A stretch of 64,000 nucleotides of DNA from Micromonospora echinospora (GTDB lineage Bacteria > Actinomycetota > Actinomycetes > Mycobacteriales > Micromonosporaceae). Shown piece by piece: positions 8,422 through 17,503 of this stretch. Numbering within the stretch: the stretch's first letter is position 1; every line of letters starts with the position of its first letter. The stretch lies in NCBI RefSeq assembly GCF_900091495.1, contig NZ_LT607413.1, positions 6,339,001 through 6,403,000 of the forward strand, written 5' to 3'. A program made the position numbers and the translations under genes. The notes under the pieces were generated by a model. It had not been told where the DNA came from, did not search any database, and worked only from the letters and a program-made list of their open reading frames with translations.

Positions 8422-9168
8422 CTACCCGCGGTCGAGCGGGGCCGTGCGCAGCCCGGCCGGGGTGGCCACCACCAGGTGGCCGTCGGGCACCGGCCGCCAG
8501 GCCGGGTGGTCGTCGTGGGGTTCGGAGGCGAGCAGCACCGCGTCACCGTCCGCGCGGACCGACAGGGCGTGCCCGGCGGCGGTCGCCACGGCGGTACGGC
8601 CGTCGGTGAGCAGCAGGTTCAGGCGGGATCCGGGGGCGGCCACGGTGACCGCCCGGACGGTGTCGGCGACCGCCTCGGCCGGGTCCGCACCAGCCCGTAG
8701 CCGGTCGTGGACCAGTGCCCAGAGCAGCGCCGCGTCGGTCGGGGCGTCCAGGGTGAGCAGGTCGGTCACCGGGAGGTCGGCGGCGAGCCCGGCCACCGAC
8801 CCCGGCCAGCCGCGCACCACGCCGTTGTGGCTGAACAGCCACGGCCCGGTACCGAACGGGGCGGCGGCTCCGGCGTGCACCGGCATGCCGACCGTGGCGG
8901 AGCGGACGGCGGCCAGCGCCGCCGACGTGACCGTGGCGGCGGCCAGGCCGGGCAGCGCCGGGTCGCTCCAGATCGGTTGCGCGCCCCGGTAGCGCACCGG
9001 GACACCGCCGTCCGGGTACCAGCCGACGCCGAAGCCGTCGGCGTTGACCGTGCCGCCGCCGCGCATGTCCGCCGGCGCCCAGGACTGCCGTACCAGCGAG
9101 TGCGGCGGATCGAACAGCAGCGCCCGCAGCGACACGGGCGGTCCCAGGTACGCCAGATGCCGGCACAT
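8422..9168 (-). CDS. egtC: Gamma-glutamyl-hercynylcysteine sulfoxide hydrolase EgtC
   Basis: 248-residue class II glutamine amidotransferase-like Ntn hydrolase. The mature N-terminal nucleophile is Cys2 (MCRHLAYLG), exposed once Met1 is removed. NADGFGVGWY and PWLFSHNGVVRGWPG match the family's substrate pocket and oxyanion regions. EgtC removes glutamate from gamma-glutamyl-hercynylcysteine sulfoxide in the fourth ergothioneine step. It sits between egtB (40 bases upstream) and egtD (40 bases downstream), as in the mycobacterial cluster. Confidence 0.96.
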   Translation of the reverse strand: MCRHLAYLGPPVSLRALLFDPPHSLVRQSWAPADMRGGGTVNADGFGVGWYPDGGVPVRYRGAQPIWSDPALPGLAAATVTSAALAAVRSATVGMPVHAGAAAPFGTGPWLFSHNGVVRGWPGSVAGLAADLPVTDLLTLDAPTDAALLWALVHDRLRAGADPAEAVADTVRAVTVAAPGSRLNLLLTDGRTAVATAAGHALSVRADGDAVLLASEPHDDHPAWRPVPDGHLVVATPAGLRTAPLDRG

Positions 9169-9208
9169 CAGGCGTCACCGACCGGGATCGGCCCGACGGC
9201 GCGTCGGG

Positions 9209-10531
9209 TCACCGCTCCTCCGGCCGGGCGTCCCGGGCGCAGCGGAAGCCGCTGAAGATCTGCCGGCGGATCGGGTAGTCCCAGTTGCGGAAGGTGCCCC
9301 GGCAGGCCGCCCGGTCGGTGCCGAACGAGCCGCCCCGCAGCACCCGGTAGTCGTCGCCGAAGAAGACCTCGGAGTACTCCCGGTAGGGGAAGGCGGTGAA
9401 GCCCGGGTGACCCCGGAAGGTGGTCGAGGTCCACTCCCACACGTCCCCGATCAGCTGGTGCACGCCGAGCGAGGACGCCCCGGCCGGGTACGCGCCGACC
9501 GGCGCCGGCCACAGGTGCCGCTGGTCGAGGTTGGCGTGCGCGGCGGTGGGCTCGTCGTCGCCCCAGGGGTAGCGGCGGGACCGGCCGGTCGCCGGGTCCC
9601 AGCGGGCGGCCTTTTCCCACTCCGCCTCGGTGGGCAGCCGCCGGCCGGCCCAGGTGGCGAACGCCTCCGCCTCGTGGAAGCAGACGTGCACCACCGGCTC
9701 GTCGTCGCGGACCGGGTCCCAGCGGCCGAACCGGCGGTACGCCCAGCCGTCGCCGTCGCGCCGCCAATGCATCGGCGCGCTCAGCGCCTCGGCCTGCCGG
9801 TGCGCCCAGCCGGCCGGGCTCCACCAGCGGGGGTCGTCGTAGCCGCCGTCGGCGATGAACTCCCGGTACCGGCCGTTGGTGACCGGCGCGGCGTCGATGA
9901 GGTACGCGGGCAGGTCGACGGTGTGGGCGGGGCGTTCGTTGTCCAGTGCCCACGGGTCGGTGGAGGTGCCCATGGTGAACGGTCCCGCCGGCACCAGCAC
10001 CTCCCCGCCGACCCGGACGGTCGGCTCGGGTGGCGGCGGCGCGGCGAGCACCGGCGGACCGGAGCGCAACTGGTGGGTGGCGAGCATCGTCTCGTCGTGC
10101 TGCTGCTCGTGCTGGACGATCATGCCGAAGGCGAACCCGTCGGCGACCAGCGGCCGGTCGGTGAACCGGACCTGGTCCAGCAGGTCGTGCACCTTGTCCC
10201 GGACGGTCGCCACGTAGGCGCGGGCCTCCCGGGGTGGCAGCAGCGGCAGGGCCGGCCGGTCCCGGCGGGGCTGCTTGAACGCGTCGTAGAGGTCGTCGAT
10301 GTCCCGGCGGACCGGCTCCCGGCCGCCGACGTCGCGGACCAACCAGAGCTCCTCCTGGTTGCCGACGTGCGCCAGGTCCCACACCAGCGGGGACATCAAC
10401 GGGGAATGCTGGCGGGTGAGGTCGTCGTCGTCGACCGCGTCGGTCAGTCCGGCGGTCCGGGCCCGGGTGCGGGCCAGCTCGGCCGCGATCCGGTCGCGGA
10501 GCGTCTCCGCGTCCGACTGGGTTGGTGTCAC
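9209..10531 (-). CDS. egtB: Hercynine oxygenase EgtB
   Basis: 440-residue non-haem iron sulfoxide synthase joining gamma-glutamyl-cysteine to hercynine with O2. The N-terminal DinB-like half supplies iron ligands: a His in VWDLAHVGNQEE and the HEQQHDE motif. The C-terminal half is an FGE-sulfatase fold (VPAGPFTMGT, PTEAEWEKAARW, GDVWEWT, LRGGSF, RNWDYP, GFRCA). It starts with GTG at 10531, whose GTGA overlaps the egtA stop, so the two are probably translationally coupled. Length and motifs agree with type I actinobacterial EgtB using gamma-glutamyl-cysteine, which fits the presence of egtA and egtC. Confidence 0.96.
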   Translation of the reverse strand: MTPTQSDAETLRDRIAAELARTRARTAGLTDAVDDDDLTRQHSPLMSPLVWDLAHVGNQEELWLVRDVGGREPVRRDIDDLYDAFKQPRRDRPALPLLPPREARAYVATVRDKVHDLLDQVRFTDRPLVADGFAFGMIVQHEQQHDETMLATHQLRSGPPVLAAPPPPEPTVRVGGEVLVPAGPFTMGTSTDPWALDNERPAHTVDLPAYLIDAAPVTNGRYREFIADGGYDDPRWWSPAGWAHRQAEALSAPMHWRRDGDGWAYRRFGRWDPVRDDEPVVHVCFHEAEAFATWAGRRLPTEAEWEKAARWDPATGRSRRYPWGDDEPTAAHANLDQRHLWPAPVGAYPAGASSLGVHQLIGDVWEWTSTTFRGHPGFTAFPYREYSEVFFGDDYRVLRGGSFGTDRAACRGTFRNWDYPIRRQIFSGFRCARDARPEER

Positions 10532-11763
10532 CGTGCGTTCCTCTCCGCGACGGCCCGACGCCGTCGTACGCCTCGAACGATCTCCTCGTACGTCCCGCCC
10601 GGCAGGTCGAACCGGGGCAGGGCCGCCAGCGCCAGGTCGAGCAGCTCCCGCGCGGCCCGGGCCACCGGTGGGTCGGCGAGCCCGTACCGGGCCGCCTGGT
10701 ACCAGCGGTCGGCCACCGGCGCGCCGCACGCCGCCGCCGCGGCGGTCGTCGCCGGATCGCCGAACAGGGCGGCGAGCACCGCCACCGGCGCCGTCCACTC
10801 CCGGCCCGGCTGGGCGTCCAGGTAGCGGATCTCCAGGTAGCCCCGGGGGCGGACCGGCGGGAAGAGGGTGCTCAGGTGGTAGTCGAGGTCGTCGGTGGTG
10901 GGTGGCCGGGGCAGGGCGCCGTCGATCCAGTCCGCGAAGGTGATGCCCGGCGGGACGCTCCAGTCCGGCCCGTCGGCACGGACGCAGAGCAGCGGCGCGG
11001 CGAGCGCGTACCCGGTCCAGGCCGTTACCGGGTCCCGGTGCCCCTCGCCGGGCTGCCAGACCGGCCGGGTGCGGGTCGGGTCGATGGTGAGCCAGGCGGC
11101 CATCCGGGCCGACGCCCAGCCGGTGAGCCGGCCGGCGTGCCGGTCGGCGGTGGCGAAGGCCGCCAGCAGCGGCGGGCCGACGGCGTGCGCCGCCGTCCAG
11201 CGGGCCGCCAGGTCGGTCCGCTCCCCCGCGTCCAGGCAGACCTGGACCCCGGCGGTGCTGAACATCATGGTCCGCCCGGCCGGGCCGCGCCGGTCGAAGG
11301 CACGGCGCATGGCGTGGTAGCGGGGGGTGTCCACGACGGGACGGGGCGGCCGGTGCGGGTCGATGCCGCTGCGCCCGAGGGTCAGGCCGGCGGCGGCCAA
11401 CAGCCGGGCCAGCTCACCGACGTCCGCGTCGGTGTCGGTGAGCAGGGCCGCGAGCGAGGGGCGCGGCGCGGTGGAGAGTTCCACCTGCCCGCCGGGCTCC
11501 ACGGTGACCGTACCGCCGTGGTGGAGCCGCTCGGCCGGGCTCTCGCTGTCCAGAGTGGTGGGGCTGTGCCGCCCCAGTGCCGCGCGCAGCCGGTCCCGGT
11601 CGACGGGACGGGCCGGGTCCGCGGCGTCGTGCACGGTCCATTCCAGCTCGACACCGGTGAGGAGCGGAGGGCCGGTCTTGAAGCAGATCCGGGCGATGTG
11701 GCCGGCGGCGGCACCGGCCTCCCGCAGGATCGCCGAGCGGTCCAGCTCCGGCGACGTCACCAT
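10528..11763 (-). CDS. egtA: Glutamate-cysteine ligase EgtA
   Basis: 411 residues, GCS2-type ATP-dependent ligase that makes gamma-glutamyl-cysteine for EgtB. GVELEWTVHD is the conserved start of the Glu-binding/Mg2+ region, followed by GTVTVEPGGQVELST, MMFSTAGVQVCLDAG and a late YLEIRYLDAQPG motif. It is the first gene of the minus-strand egtABCD operon and overlaps egtB by four bases. An alternative start is the GTG one codon later (VTSPELD). Actinobacteria make mycothiol rather than glutathione, so this ligase is dedicated to ergothioneine. Confidence 0.95.
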   Translation of the reverse strand: MVTSPELDRSAILREAGAAAGHIARICFKTGPPLLTGVELEWTVHDAADPARPVDRDRLRAALGRHSPTTLDSESPAERLHHGGTVTVEPGGQVELSTAPRPSLAALLTDTDADVGELARLLAAAGLTLGRSGIDPHRPPRPVVDTPRYHAMRRAFDRRGPAGRTMMFSTAGVQVCLDAGERTDLAARWTAAHAVGPPLLAAFATADRHAGRLTGWASARMAAWLTIDPTRTRPVWQPGEGHRDPVTAWTGYALAAPLLCVRADGPDWSVPPGITFADWIDGALPRPPTTDDLDYHLSTLFPPVRPRGYLEIRYLDAQPGREWTAPVAVLAALFGDPATTAAAAACGAPVADRWYQAARYGLADPPVARAARELLDLALAALPRFDLPGGTYEEIVRGVRRRRAVAERNAR

Positions 11764-11882
11764 GGGTGGTCCCTCCCCGAACCGTTCGTCGACACCGGGC
11801 CCACCGTCGCGAACCGGCGCGTCGGCGGCCCTTCCGTGTCATGTCTAGCAGACGAACGACCGGTGTCGCTCGTCGTACGGGT

Positions 11883-12590
11883 TCACCGGGGCGGCGACGG
11901 TCGGGCGGTCGGCGGCCCGGTCCGCGTGTCGTGTCGGGGCCGGGCGGTCGGGGAGGGGTGGCGGCCCGGTGGGACGTCCAGCAGCTCCCGGCAGTACTGC
12001 TCGACCTGGTCGGGACCGCCGGCCGCCTCGACGAGCGCCCCGAAGGCGGGCGTCCTCAGCGCCTTGGCGCGCTGCCCGGCGGGCTTGGCCAGGTATGCGG
12101 TGCATTGGCCACGCTGGGCGGCGGGGCGGGGACTGGTGGACCGGCGCGGTTGCTCCCCGGACGGGGGCACCGTGGTGCCGGTGGCGGCGGACGGCGTCCG
12201 GGTCGGTGTCGGCGCGGTCTCCGGCGGGGCCGGGGCGGGGGTCGTCGGCGCGGGTGGCGCCGGCGGCGGGTCGGACCGGTGCAGGTCGACGGTGGCCACG
12301 GCCACCCCGGCGGTCGCGACGACCGTCAGGCCGGCCAGCCAGGCTACGGCCCGGGCGGTGCGGCGTGGACGGGGCGGCGGCACCGGCGCGGGACGCTGCG
12401 TCCGGACGGCCCGGAACGCGGCCAGCGCCGCATCCTCGCCGGCCAGTTCGCCGGGGCGGGCCGACGCGGCGGCGGCGGCCAGCAGCCGGGCGACGGGCTC
12501 GTCGGGTGGGTCGACGCCGGCGGTGGCGACGGTGTCGAGCAGTCGCTCGGCCGTCTGCTCGTCCGGTCGGCGGGATCGACGGAAAGGCAT
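11883..12590 (-). CDS. Membrane protein encoded with the sigma factor (possible anti-sigma factor)
   Basis: About 235 residues. A basic, charged cytoplasmic segment (residues 1-80, PFRRSRRPDEQTAERLLDTV) is followed by one transmembrane helix (AVAWLAGLTVVATAGVAVA) and a Pro/Thr-rich outer region ending in a small cysteine-containing domain (QCTAYLAKP, YCRELL). The gene starts within 20 bases of the sigma-factor stop, the usual place for an anti-sigma factor. I see no zinc-binding HxxxCxxC motif, so if it inhibits the sigma factor it is not of the ZAS type. The ATG at 12590 has a good upstream GAGGGGAG; a GTG at 12605 is the alternative. Confidence 0.65.
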   Translation of the reverse strand: MPFRRSRRPDEQTAERLLDTVATAGVDPPDEPVARLLAAAAASARPGELAGEDAALAAFRAVRTQRPAPVPPPRPRRTARAVAWLAGLTVVATAGVAVATVDLHRSDPPPAPPAPTTPAPAPPETAPTPTRTPSAATGTTVPPSGEQPRRSTSPRPAAQRGQCTAYLAKPAGQRAKALRTPAFGALVEAAGGPDQVEQYCRELLDVPPGRHPSPTARPRHDTRTGPPTARPSPPR

Positions 12591-12606
12591 CCAGGCTCCC
12601 CTCACG

Positions 12607-13227
12607 TCAACCGTCCGCCGGTTCGACGTGCGGCGGGGCCGGTATCTGCCGGCCCCGACCGGGACGGGGGCGGGGTGGGGTGACCGGGGTCGACCCGCCG
12701 TCGCCGAGGAGCGCCGCGAGCCGGCGCAGACCCCGGTGGGCGGCGGTACGGACCGCGCCCGGCCGCTTGCCCAGCACCCGGGCGGCGGACTCGGCGTCCA
12801 GCCCGATCACTGCCCGGAGCAGGACCGCCTCCGCCTCGCTGGGCGGGAGCGTGGCGATCAGCGCGATCGCCGACTCGGTGCCGAGGGTCTCCCCCGCGTT
12901 TTCGGCGGTGTCGCTGTCGCCGGGCAGTTCACTGAGGGACTGCACGGGCACCGGCACGGACGGCCGGCGGCGCTGCCGACGGAGATGGTCCATGGCCCGG
13001 TTGCGGGCGATGGTGACCGCCCAGGCCCGGAACTCGCCGCCGGTGAAGGCGGTGAGGTCCCGGGCGACCTGGAGCCAGGTCTCCGAGGCGACGTCCTCGG
13101 CGTCCGCGCCGACCAGGGCGGTGAGGTAACGCAGCAGGCCCGGTTGCAGCGTGCGGTAGAGGAGACGGAACGCCTCCTCGTCACCACTCTGCGCAGCGGT
13201 CACCACCGCGTTCAGGTCACCGGTCAT
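12607..13227 (-). CDS. ECF-type RNA polymerase sigma factor
   Basis: 206-residue group 4 sigma factor. Region 2 runs from about residue 12 to 85 (DEEAFRLLYRTLQPGLLRYL, DAEDVASETWLQVARDL, FRAWAVTIARNRAMDHLRRQ). Region 4 covers about 120-170 (LPPSEAEAVLLRAVIGLDAE, SAARVLGKRPGAVRTAAHRG). The C-terminus is a short Pro/Arg-rich tail. The ATG at 13227 (MTGDLNAVV) begins just ahead of region 2; the frame continues upstream without recognisable sequence. The next gene encodes a single-pass membrane protein that may be its anti-sigma partner. Target promoters cannot be inferred. Confidence 0.92.
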   Translation of the reverse strand: MTGDLNAVVTAAQSGDEEAFRLLYRTLQPGLLRYLTALVGADAEDVASETWLQVARDLTAFTGGEFRAWAVTIARNRAMDHLRRQRRRPSVPVPVQSLSELPGDSDTAENAGETLGTESAIALIATLPPSEAEAVLLRAVIGLDAESAARVLGKRPGAVRTAAHRGLRRLAALLGDGGSTPVTPPRPRPGRGRQIPAPPHVEPADG

Positions 13228-13760
13228 CGGGGCGATGATCCTGCCACGTGCCCGCCCGGGGCGGACCGTCCGGGGTCGGTGCCGTCGACGCCCGACCGGA
13301 GCTCCAGCCGCACCATCAGCCCCCCGCTGGCCTCGACTCGCGTCCGATGCCGAGACGGCACGGCACGGCACGGACCGGGGCGGAGCCGCCCGTCCGGGCA
13401 GGTCCCGCGCCCCGGTCGGGGCCGACCCGAGTCGGTAACGGTAGGGGGCACGTCACGCACCGACAAGGCAGCACCACAACCCAAACAAGTGACATAAATC
13501 AAGGACAAGCCACGGCGAGTCGCCGTAACGCCTGTCGACCATCGGACGCTCCCGGGGGCCGAAGCGGCGAACTGCGGTGTTCGCGCAGCTTACGGGCACA
13601 TCCGCACGCCCGCCTCCGGTTCGTCGGTGGGCTCCCCGCACGGCGACGCGCCAGCCAGAGAACACCATCGTCACGCAGTGTGACCCACCCGGTGCGCGCC
13701 GCTCACCCTACCCGGGATCGCGCCCGGGTAGCCTCACGCGCCGATGGGTACGGTATTGCC
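13228..13760. other. 530-bp intergenic region without a recognisable gene
   Basis: It separates the divergent sigma-factor and kinase genes and must hold both promoters. Frames crossing it read as low-complexity Arg/Pro/Gly peptides. The central part (13470-13510) is clearly less GC-rich than its surroundings and is the likeliest promoter area, but I cannot fix a -35/-10 pair. Confidence 0.4.
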
Positions 13761-15143
13761 GTGTTGTCTTCGGGAGTCGTGCTCAGCGGTCGGTACCGCC
13801 TGGACGAACGTGTCGCCACCGGCGGCATGGGCGATGTCTGGCGCGGGTCCGACGTGGTGCTGGGGCGGCAGGTCGCGGTCAAGGTGCTGCTGCCCGCGCT
13901 GGTCTCCGACCCCGACTTCATCGCCCGGTTCCGCGCCGAGGCGCGGATGATGGCGGCACTGCGCCACCCCGGGATCGTGCAGGTCTACGACTGCGGCCAG
14001 GACGAGCTTCCCGAGGGTGGCACGGCCGACTACCTGGTGATGGAGTTCGTCCAGGGCAAACCGCTCTCCCGGCGCATCGAGGCCGACGGCACGCTGGGCG
14101 TCGCCGAGACCATGTCCGTGGTGGCCCAGGCCGCCGAGGCGCTGCACGCCGCGCACACCGGCGGCATCGTGCACCGGGACGTGAAACCGAGCAACCTGAT
14201 GGTCCAGGAGAGCGGCGCGGTCGTCCTCGTCGACTTCGGCGTGGCCCGCTCGACGAACGTCACCAGCATCACCAGCACCAACGCCGTGCCGGGCACCGCC
14301 CTCTACATGGCCCCGGAGCAGGCTGCCGGCCGACCGGTCTCGGCCGCCACCGACATCTATGCCCTCGGCGCGGTCGCGTACTGCTGTCTCACCGGCGGCC
14401 CGCCGTTCACCGGCGACAACCCGCTCCAGGTGGCCGTGCGGCACCTGGACGACGAACCCCCGCCGCTGCCGGACGAGATCCCCGCACCGGTGCGGGACCT
14501 CGTCTTCCGGGCGCTGGCCAAGGACCCGGCCGAGCGGTACGCCTCCGGCACCGAGATGGCCGTCGCCGCCCGGACGGCGGGGGGTATGGCGACCGCCACC
14601 ACGGCCGGTGGCACGCCCACCGTGCCGGTTCCCGGTCCGCTGCGGCTCTCCGGCCCGGACACCCGCACCGACCTGCCCGCCGTGCTGCCCACCGGTGCGC
14701 ACAACCGGCGGCGCGGTCCGCTGGTCGGCGCGGTCGCGGCGGTGCTGGTGGCCATCATCGGTCTGGTCACGGCGATGAGCCTGACCAGCGGCGACTCGCC
14801 ACCGGCCACCAATCTGCCGACGACCCCGCCGGCCACGGCCCCGAGCGCCGACGCCGAGGAGTCGGGCGGGGTCGAGGAGACGACACCGGGACCGAACCGT
14901 CCGAACCGGCCCGGCGGGCCCACCGGCCGCCCGTCGGTCGACCCGACGGTGACCCCGAGCCCCGGGGCGAGCGGCTCGGGCGAACCGGTCCCGTCGACCG
15001 ACCCGACCGGCGCGCCGACCACCACGCCGCCGGTGGCGCCCACCACGACCGCACCGGCCGAGCCGACCGATCCGGTGCCCACGGTCGGGCAGACCACGAC
15101 CGACCCGGCCGCCGGAGGCGGAGGCGCGGAGGGCACCGGCTGA
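13761..15143 (+). CDS. Receptor-type serine/threonine protein kinase (PknB-like, no PASTA domains)
   Basis: 460 residues. The kinase domain (about 8-270) has all key elements: the glycine loop VATGGMGDVWRG, ATP-binding K41 in VAVKVL, catalytic D140 in IVHRDVKPSN, metal-binding D158 in VDFGVAR, and MAPEQ at the end of the activation segment. The stretch STNVTSITSTNAVPGTA carries the usual autophosphorylated Thr residues. A transmembrane helix (about 319-340, LVGAVAAVLVAIIGLVTAM) leads to a 120-residue Pro/Thr/Ser-rich outer tail without a sensor fold. The GTG at 13761 gives a standard eight-residue lead before GRYRL; it may be nearly leaderless. Confidence 0.92.
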   Translation: MLSSGVVLSGRYRLDERVATGGMGDVWRGSDVVLGRQVAVKVLLPALVSDPDFIARFRAEARMMAALRHPGIVQVYDCGQDELPEGGTADYLVMEFVQGKPLSRRIEADGTLGVAETMSVVAQAAEALHAAHTGGIVHRDVKPSNLMVQESGAVVLVDFGVARSTNVTSITSTNAVPGTALYMAPEQAAGRPVSAATDIYALGAVAYCCLTGGPPFTGDNPLQVAVRHLDDEPPPLPDEIPAPVRDLVFRALAKDPAERYASGTEMAVAARTAGGMATATTAGGTPTVPVPGPLRLSGPDTRTDLPAVLPTGAHNRRRGPLVGAVAAVLVAIIGLVTAMSLTSGDSPPATNLPTTPPATAPSADAEESGGVEETTPGPNRPNRPGGPTGRPSVDPTVTPSPGASGSGEPVPSTDPTGAPTTTPPVAPTTTAPAEPTDPVPTVGQTTTDPAAGGGGAEGTG

Positions 15144-15176
15144 CGCCCACCCCGGGGAGGCGGTGACGCGCCCCGG

Positions 15177-15866
15177 TCAGCGGTCGAGCAGCGTACGCAT
15201 CCGGTCGATCTCCACGCTCTGCTCGACCGCGACCGCGTTGGCGAACTCCGACAGGGTCAGGTCCGCGCCGACCCGGAGCAGGTCGGTGGCCATCGCGATG
15301 GCGCCCCGGTGGTGGTCGGTCATCATGCTGACGAAGAGACGGTCGAACTCCGTTCCCCGGGCGGCGGCGAGTTGCCGCATCGCCTCCGGGGACTGCATGC
15401 CCCGCATGGTGCCGGTGCTGTGCCCGTGACCGGTCTCCTCGGCGGGCAGTCCCCGGGTGGCCAGCCAGCCCCGCAGCATCCCGACCTCCGGTCCCTGGCT
15501 GGCCCTGATCCGCTCGGCGACCGCCCGCACCGCCGGGTCACCGGCCCGCTGCGGGGCGAGCGCGGCCATCTCCAGCGCCTGGTTGTGGTGCGGGATCATC
15601 GCCCGGACGAACGAGACGTCCGCGTCGTTGTGGCCGGGTGAGGCGTCCCGGCGCACCTCGTTGCCGGCGCGGGTCACCGCGGACTCACCGGGACGCCCCG
15701 GGACGATCACCGGTGGACCGTCCGGCGCGGGTGTGGCCGTGGGTCGGGCGGCGGGCGGCGGGGGTGGCGCGGGCGGGTCCGCGGTGACCCGCAGCAGCAG
15801 CGCGGCCGCCCCCACCACCAGCAGCACCATGGCGACCGCCAGCAGCCGTCCATGTCGGACCGTCAT
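15177..15866 (-). CDS. DUF305 family exported protein
   Basis: About 229 residues. An N-terminal membrane anchor (LLAVAMVLLVVGAAALLL) is followed by a Pro/Ala-rich linker and a DUF305 ferritin-like four-helix domain (residues about 80-229). The diagnostic motifs are FVRAMIPHHNQALEMAALA and LFVSMMTDHHRGAIAMA, each with a His pair and Met residues likely to bind metal; HGHSTGTMRGMQ lies between them. DUF305 proteins are often linked to copper or other metals, but the role is not established. The gene is divergent from an LVIVD-repeat gene. The ATG at 15866 is preferred over 15872 on spacing to the AGGGGAGG-like sequence. Confidence 0.88.
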   Translation of the reverse strand: MTVRHGRLLAVAMVLLVVGAAALLLRVTADPPAPPPPPAARPTATPAPDGPPVIVPGRPGESAVTRAGNEVRRDASPGHNDADVSFVRAMIPHHNQALEMAALAPQRAGDPAVRAVAERIRASQGPEVGMLRGWLATRGLPAEETGHGHSTGTMRGMQSPEAMRQLAAARGTEFDRLFVSMMTDHHRGAIAMATDLLRVGADLTLSEFANAVAVEQSVEIDRMRTLLDR

Positions 15867-15994
15867 CGGCACCCCTCCCCTTTTCGGCTGGCACGGGAGG
15901 GCGGAACAACTCCCGCCTCCCGGTCACATCGACTGCTATCGTCAGGTTGCAAGGCGCCCTCGTACCATAGCCTTTCCGTCGAAGGATGCCGCCG

Positions 15995-17446
15995 ATGAGC
16001 AGAGCGCTCCCACCCCCACGTCACCTGCGGACCCTGGGCCTGGCCGCCACCGGCCTGCTCCTGATCGGTCTCGCTCCCGCCGCGCCCAGCGCCGCGCAGA
16101 CCGCCCCCGTCGCGGATCCCGCGCCGGTGAGCGCCCAGAGCCCGGCGACCATACCCGGGGTCGACGAGATCGTCAGCAGCCCCAACATGCGGCTGGTCGC
16201 GAACACGCCGATCGGCGAGCCGCTGAACACGAGCGTCAACAGCGACCTGGCCTTCCAGGGCCGGTACGTCTTCGTCGGCAACTACAACGGCTTCCAGATC
16301 CACGACATCGCCCGCCCGGAGCGGCCGAAGCTGGTCTCCCAGGTGCTCTGCCCGGGGTCGCAGAACGACATCTCGGTCCACGGTGACCTGCTGTTCCTGT
16401 CGACCGACTCCCCCCGCAGCGACGACTCCTGCGCCAGCGACCGGGTCAACCCGGACCAGACCGCGTGGGAGGGCATCAAGATCTTCGACATCAGCGACAA
16501 GACCGCCCCGCGCTACGTCAAGTCCGTCCAGACCGCCTGCGGCTCGCACACGCACACCCTGGTGCCGTCGCGCGCCCGGAACACCGTCTACCTCTACGTC
16601 TCCTCGTACGGCCCGTCCGACACCTACGTCGGCTGTTCCCGGCCGCACGACTCCATCTCCATCATCAAGGTGCCGGTGAAGAACCCGACGGCGTCGAGCG
16701 TGGTGGCCGTGCCGAACCTCTTCCCCGACGGCGGGTACGAGGGACGCCCGGGCGGCTCCGCCACCAGCGGCTGCCACGACATCACCGTCTACCCGGAGAA
16801 GGACCTGGCCGCCGGCGCGTGCATGGGCGACGGCATCCTGCTGGACATCGCCGACCGGGAGGCGCCCCGGGTGATCAACCGGGTACGGGACACGGAGAAC
16901 TTCGCCTTCTGGCACTCGGCCACGTTCAACAACGCCGGCACGAAGGTGGTGTTCGTCGACGAACTGGGTGGCGGCGGCGCGGCCACCTGCAACGCCACCG
17001 TGGGACCGAACCGGGGCGCGAACGCCGTCTACGACCTCTCCGGGAAGGGAGACGCCCGCAAGCTGACCTTCCGCAGCTACTTCAAGATCCCCCGGGCCAA
17101 CGCCGACACCGAGAACTGCGTGGCCCACAACGGCTCGCTGCTCCCGGTGAAGGGGCGGGACATCATGGTCCAGTCCTGGTACCAGGGCGGAATCTCGGTC
17201 TGGGACTTCACCGACTCGACCAAGCCGAAGGAGATCGGCTACTGGGAGCGGGGGCCGCTGTCGGACAGCGAACTCACCTTCGGAGGCACCTGGTCGGCGT
17301 ACTACTACAACGGGTACATCTACTCCAGTGACACGATCAAGGGACTGGACATCCTGGAGATCAACGACCCGCGTACCGCGTCGGCGAAGCTGACCCGGTT
17401 CCAGGAGTTCAACCCGCAGACCCAGCCCAGCTACCGCAGCCGGTAG
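15995..17446 (+). CDS. Secreted LVIVD-repeat protein
   Basis: 483 residues with a Sec signal peptide (HLRTLGLAATGLLLIGLA, cleavage near PSAAQT). The rest is a probable propeller of LVIVD repeats, seen as recurring blade ends such as GFQIHDIARPERPKLVSQV, IKIFDISDKTAPRYVKSV, ILLDIADREAPRVIN and GISVWDFTDSTKPKEIG. Conserved His and Asp residues (GSHTHTLVP, GCHDITVYP, FWHSATF) lie in the loops. The biochemical function of such proteins is unknown. It is divergent from the DUF305 gene. The ATG at 15995 is preferred because GAAGGA lies eight bases before it, whereas it overlaps the ATG at 15986. Confidence 0.9.
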   Translation: MSRALPPPRHLRTLGLAATGLLLIGLAPAAPSAAQTAPVADPAPVSAQSPATIPGVDEIVSSPNMRLVANTPIGEPLNTSVNSDLAFQGRYVFVGNYNGFQIHDIARPERPKLVSQVLCPGSQNDISVHGDLLFLSTDSPRSDDSCASDRVNPDQTAWEGIKIFDISDKTAPRYVKSVQTACGSHTHTLVPSRARNTVYLYVSSYGPSDTYVGCSRPHDSISIIKVPVKNPTASSVVAVPNLFPDGGYEGRPGGSATSGCHDITVYPEKDLAAGACMGDGILLDIADREAPRVINRVRDTENFAFWHSATFNNAGTKVVFVDELGGGGAATCNATVGPNRGANAVYDLSGKGDARKLTFRSYFKIPRANADTENCVAHNGSLLPVKGRDIMVQSWYQGGISVWDFTDSTKPKEIGYWERGPLSDSELTFGGTWSAYYYNGYIYSSDTIKGLDILEINDPRTASAKLTRFQEFNPQTQPSYRSR

Positions 17447-17460
17447 TCGATCCGCGTCCT

Positions 17461-17488
17461 CGGCCCGGCCCCCACGGGGGCCGGGCCG
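17461..17488. terminator. Bidirectional terminator hairpin
   Basis: A 12-13 bp GC stem (CGGCCCGGCCCCC and its complement) with a very short loop lies between two convergent genes, 15 bases from each stop. It would serve both strands. Confidence 0.75.
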
Positions 17489-17503
17489 AGTTGTGTCCGT
17501 CGG

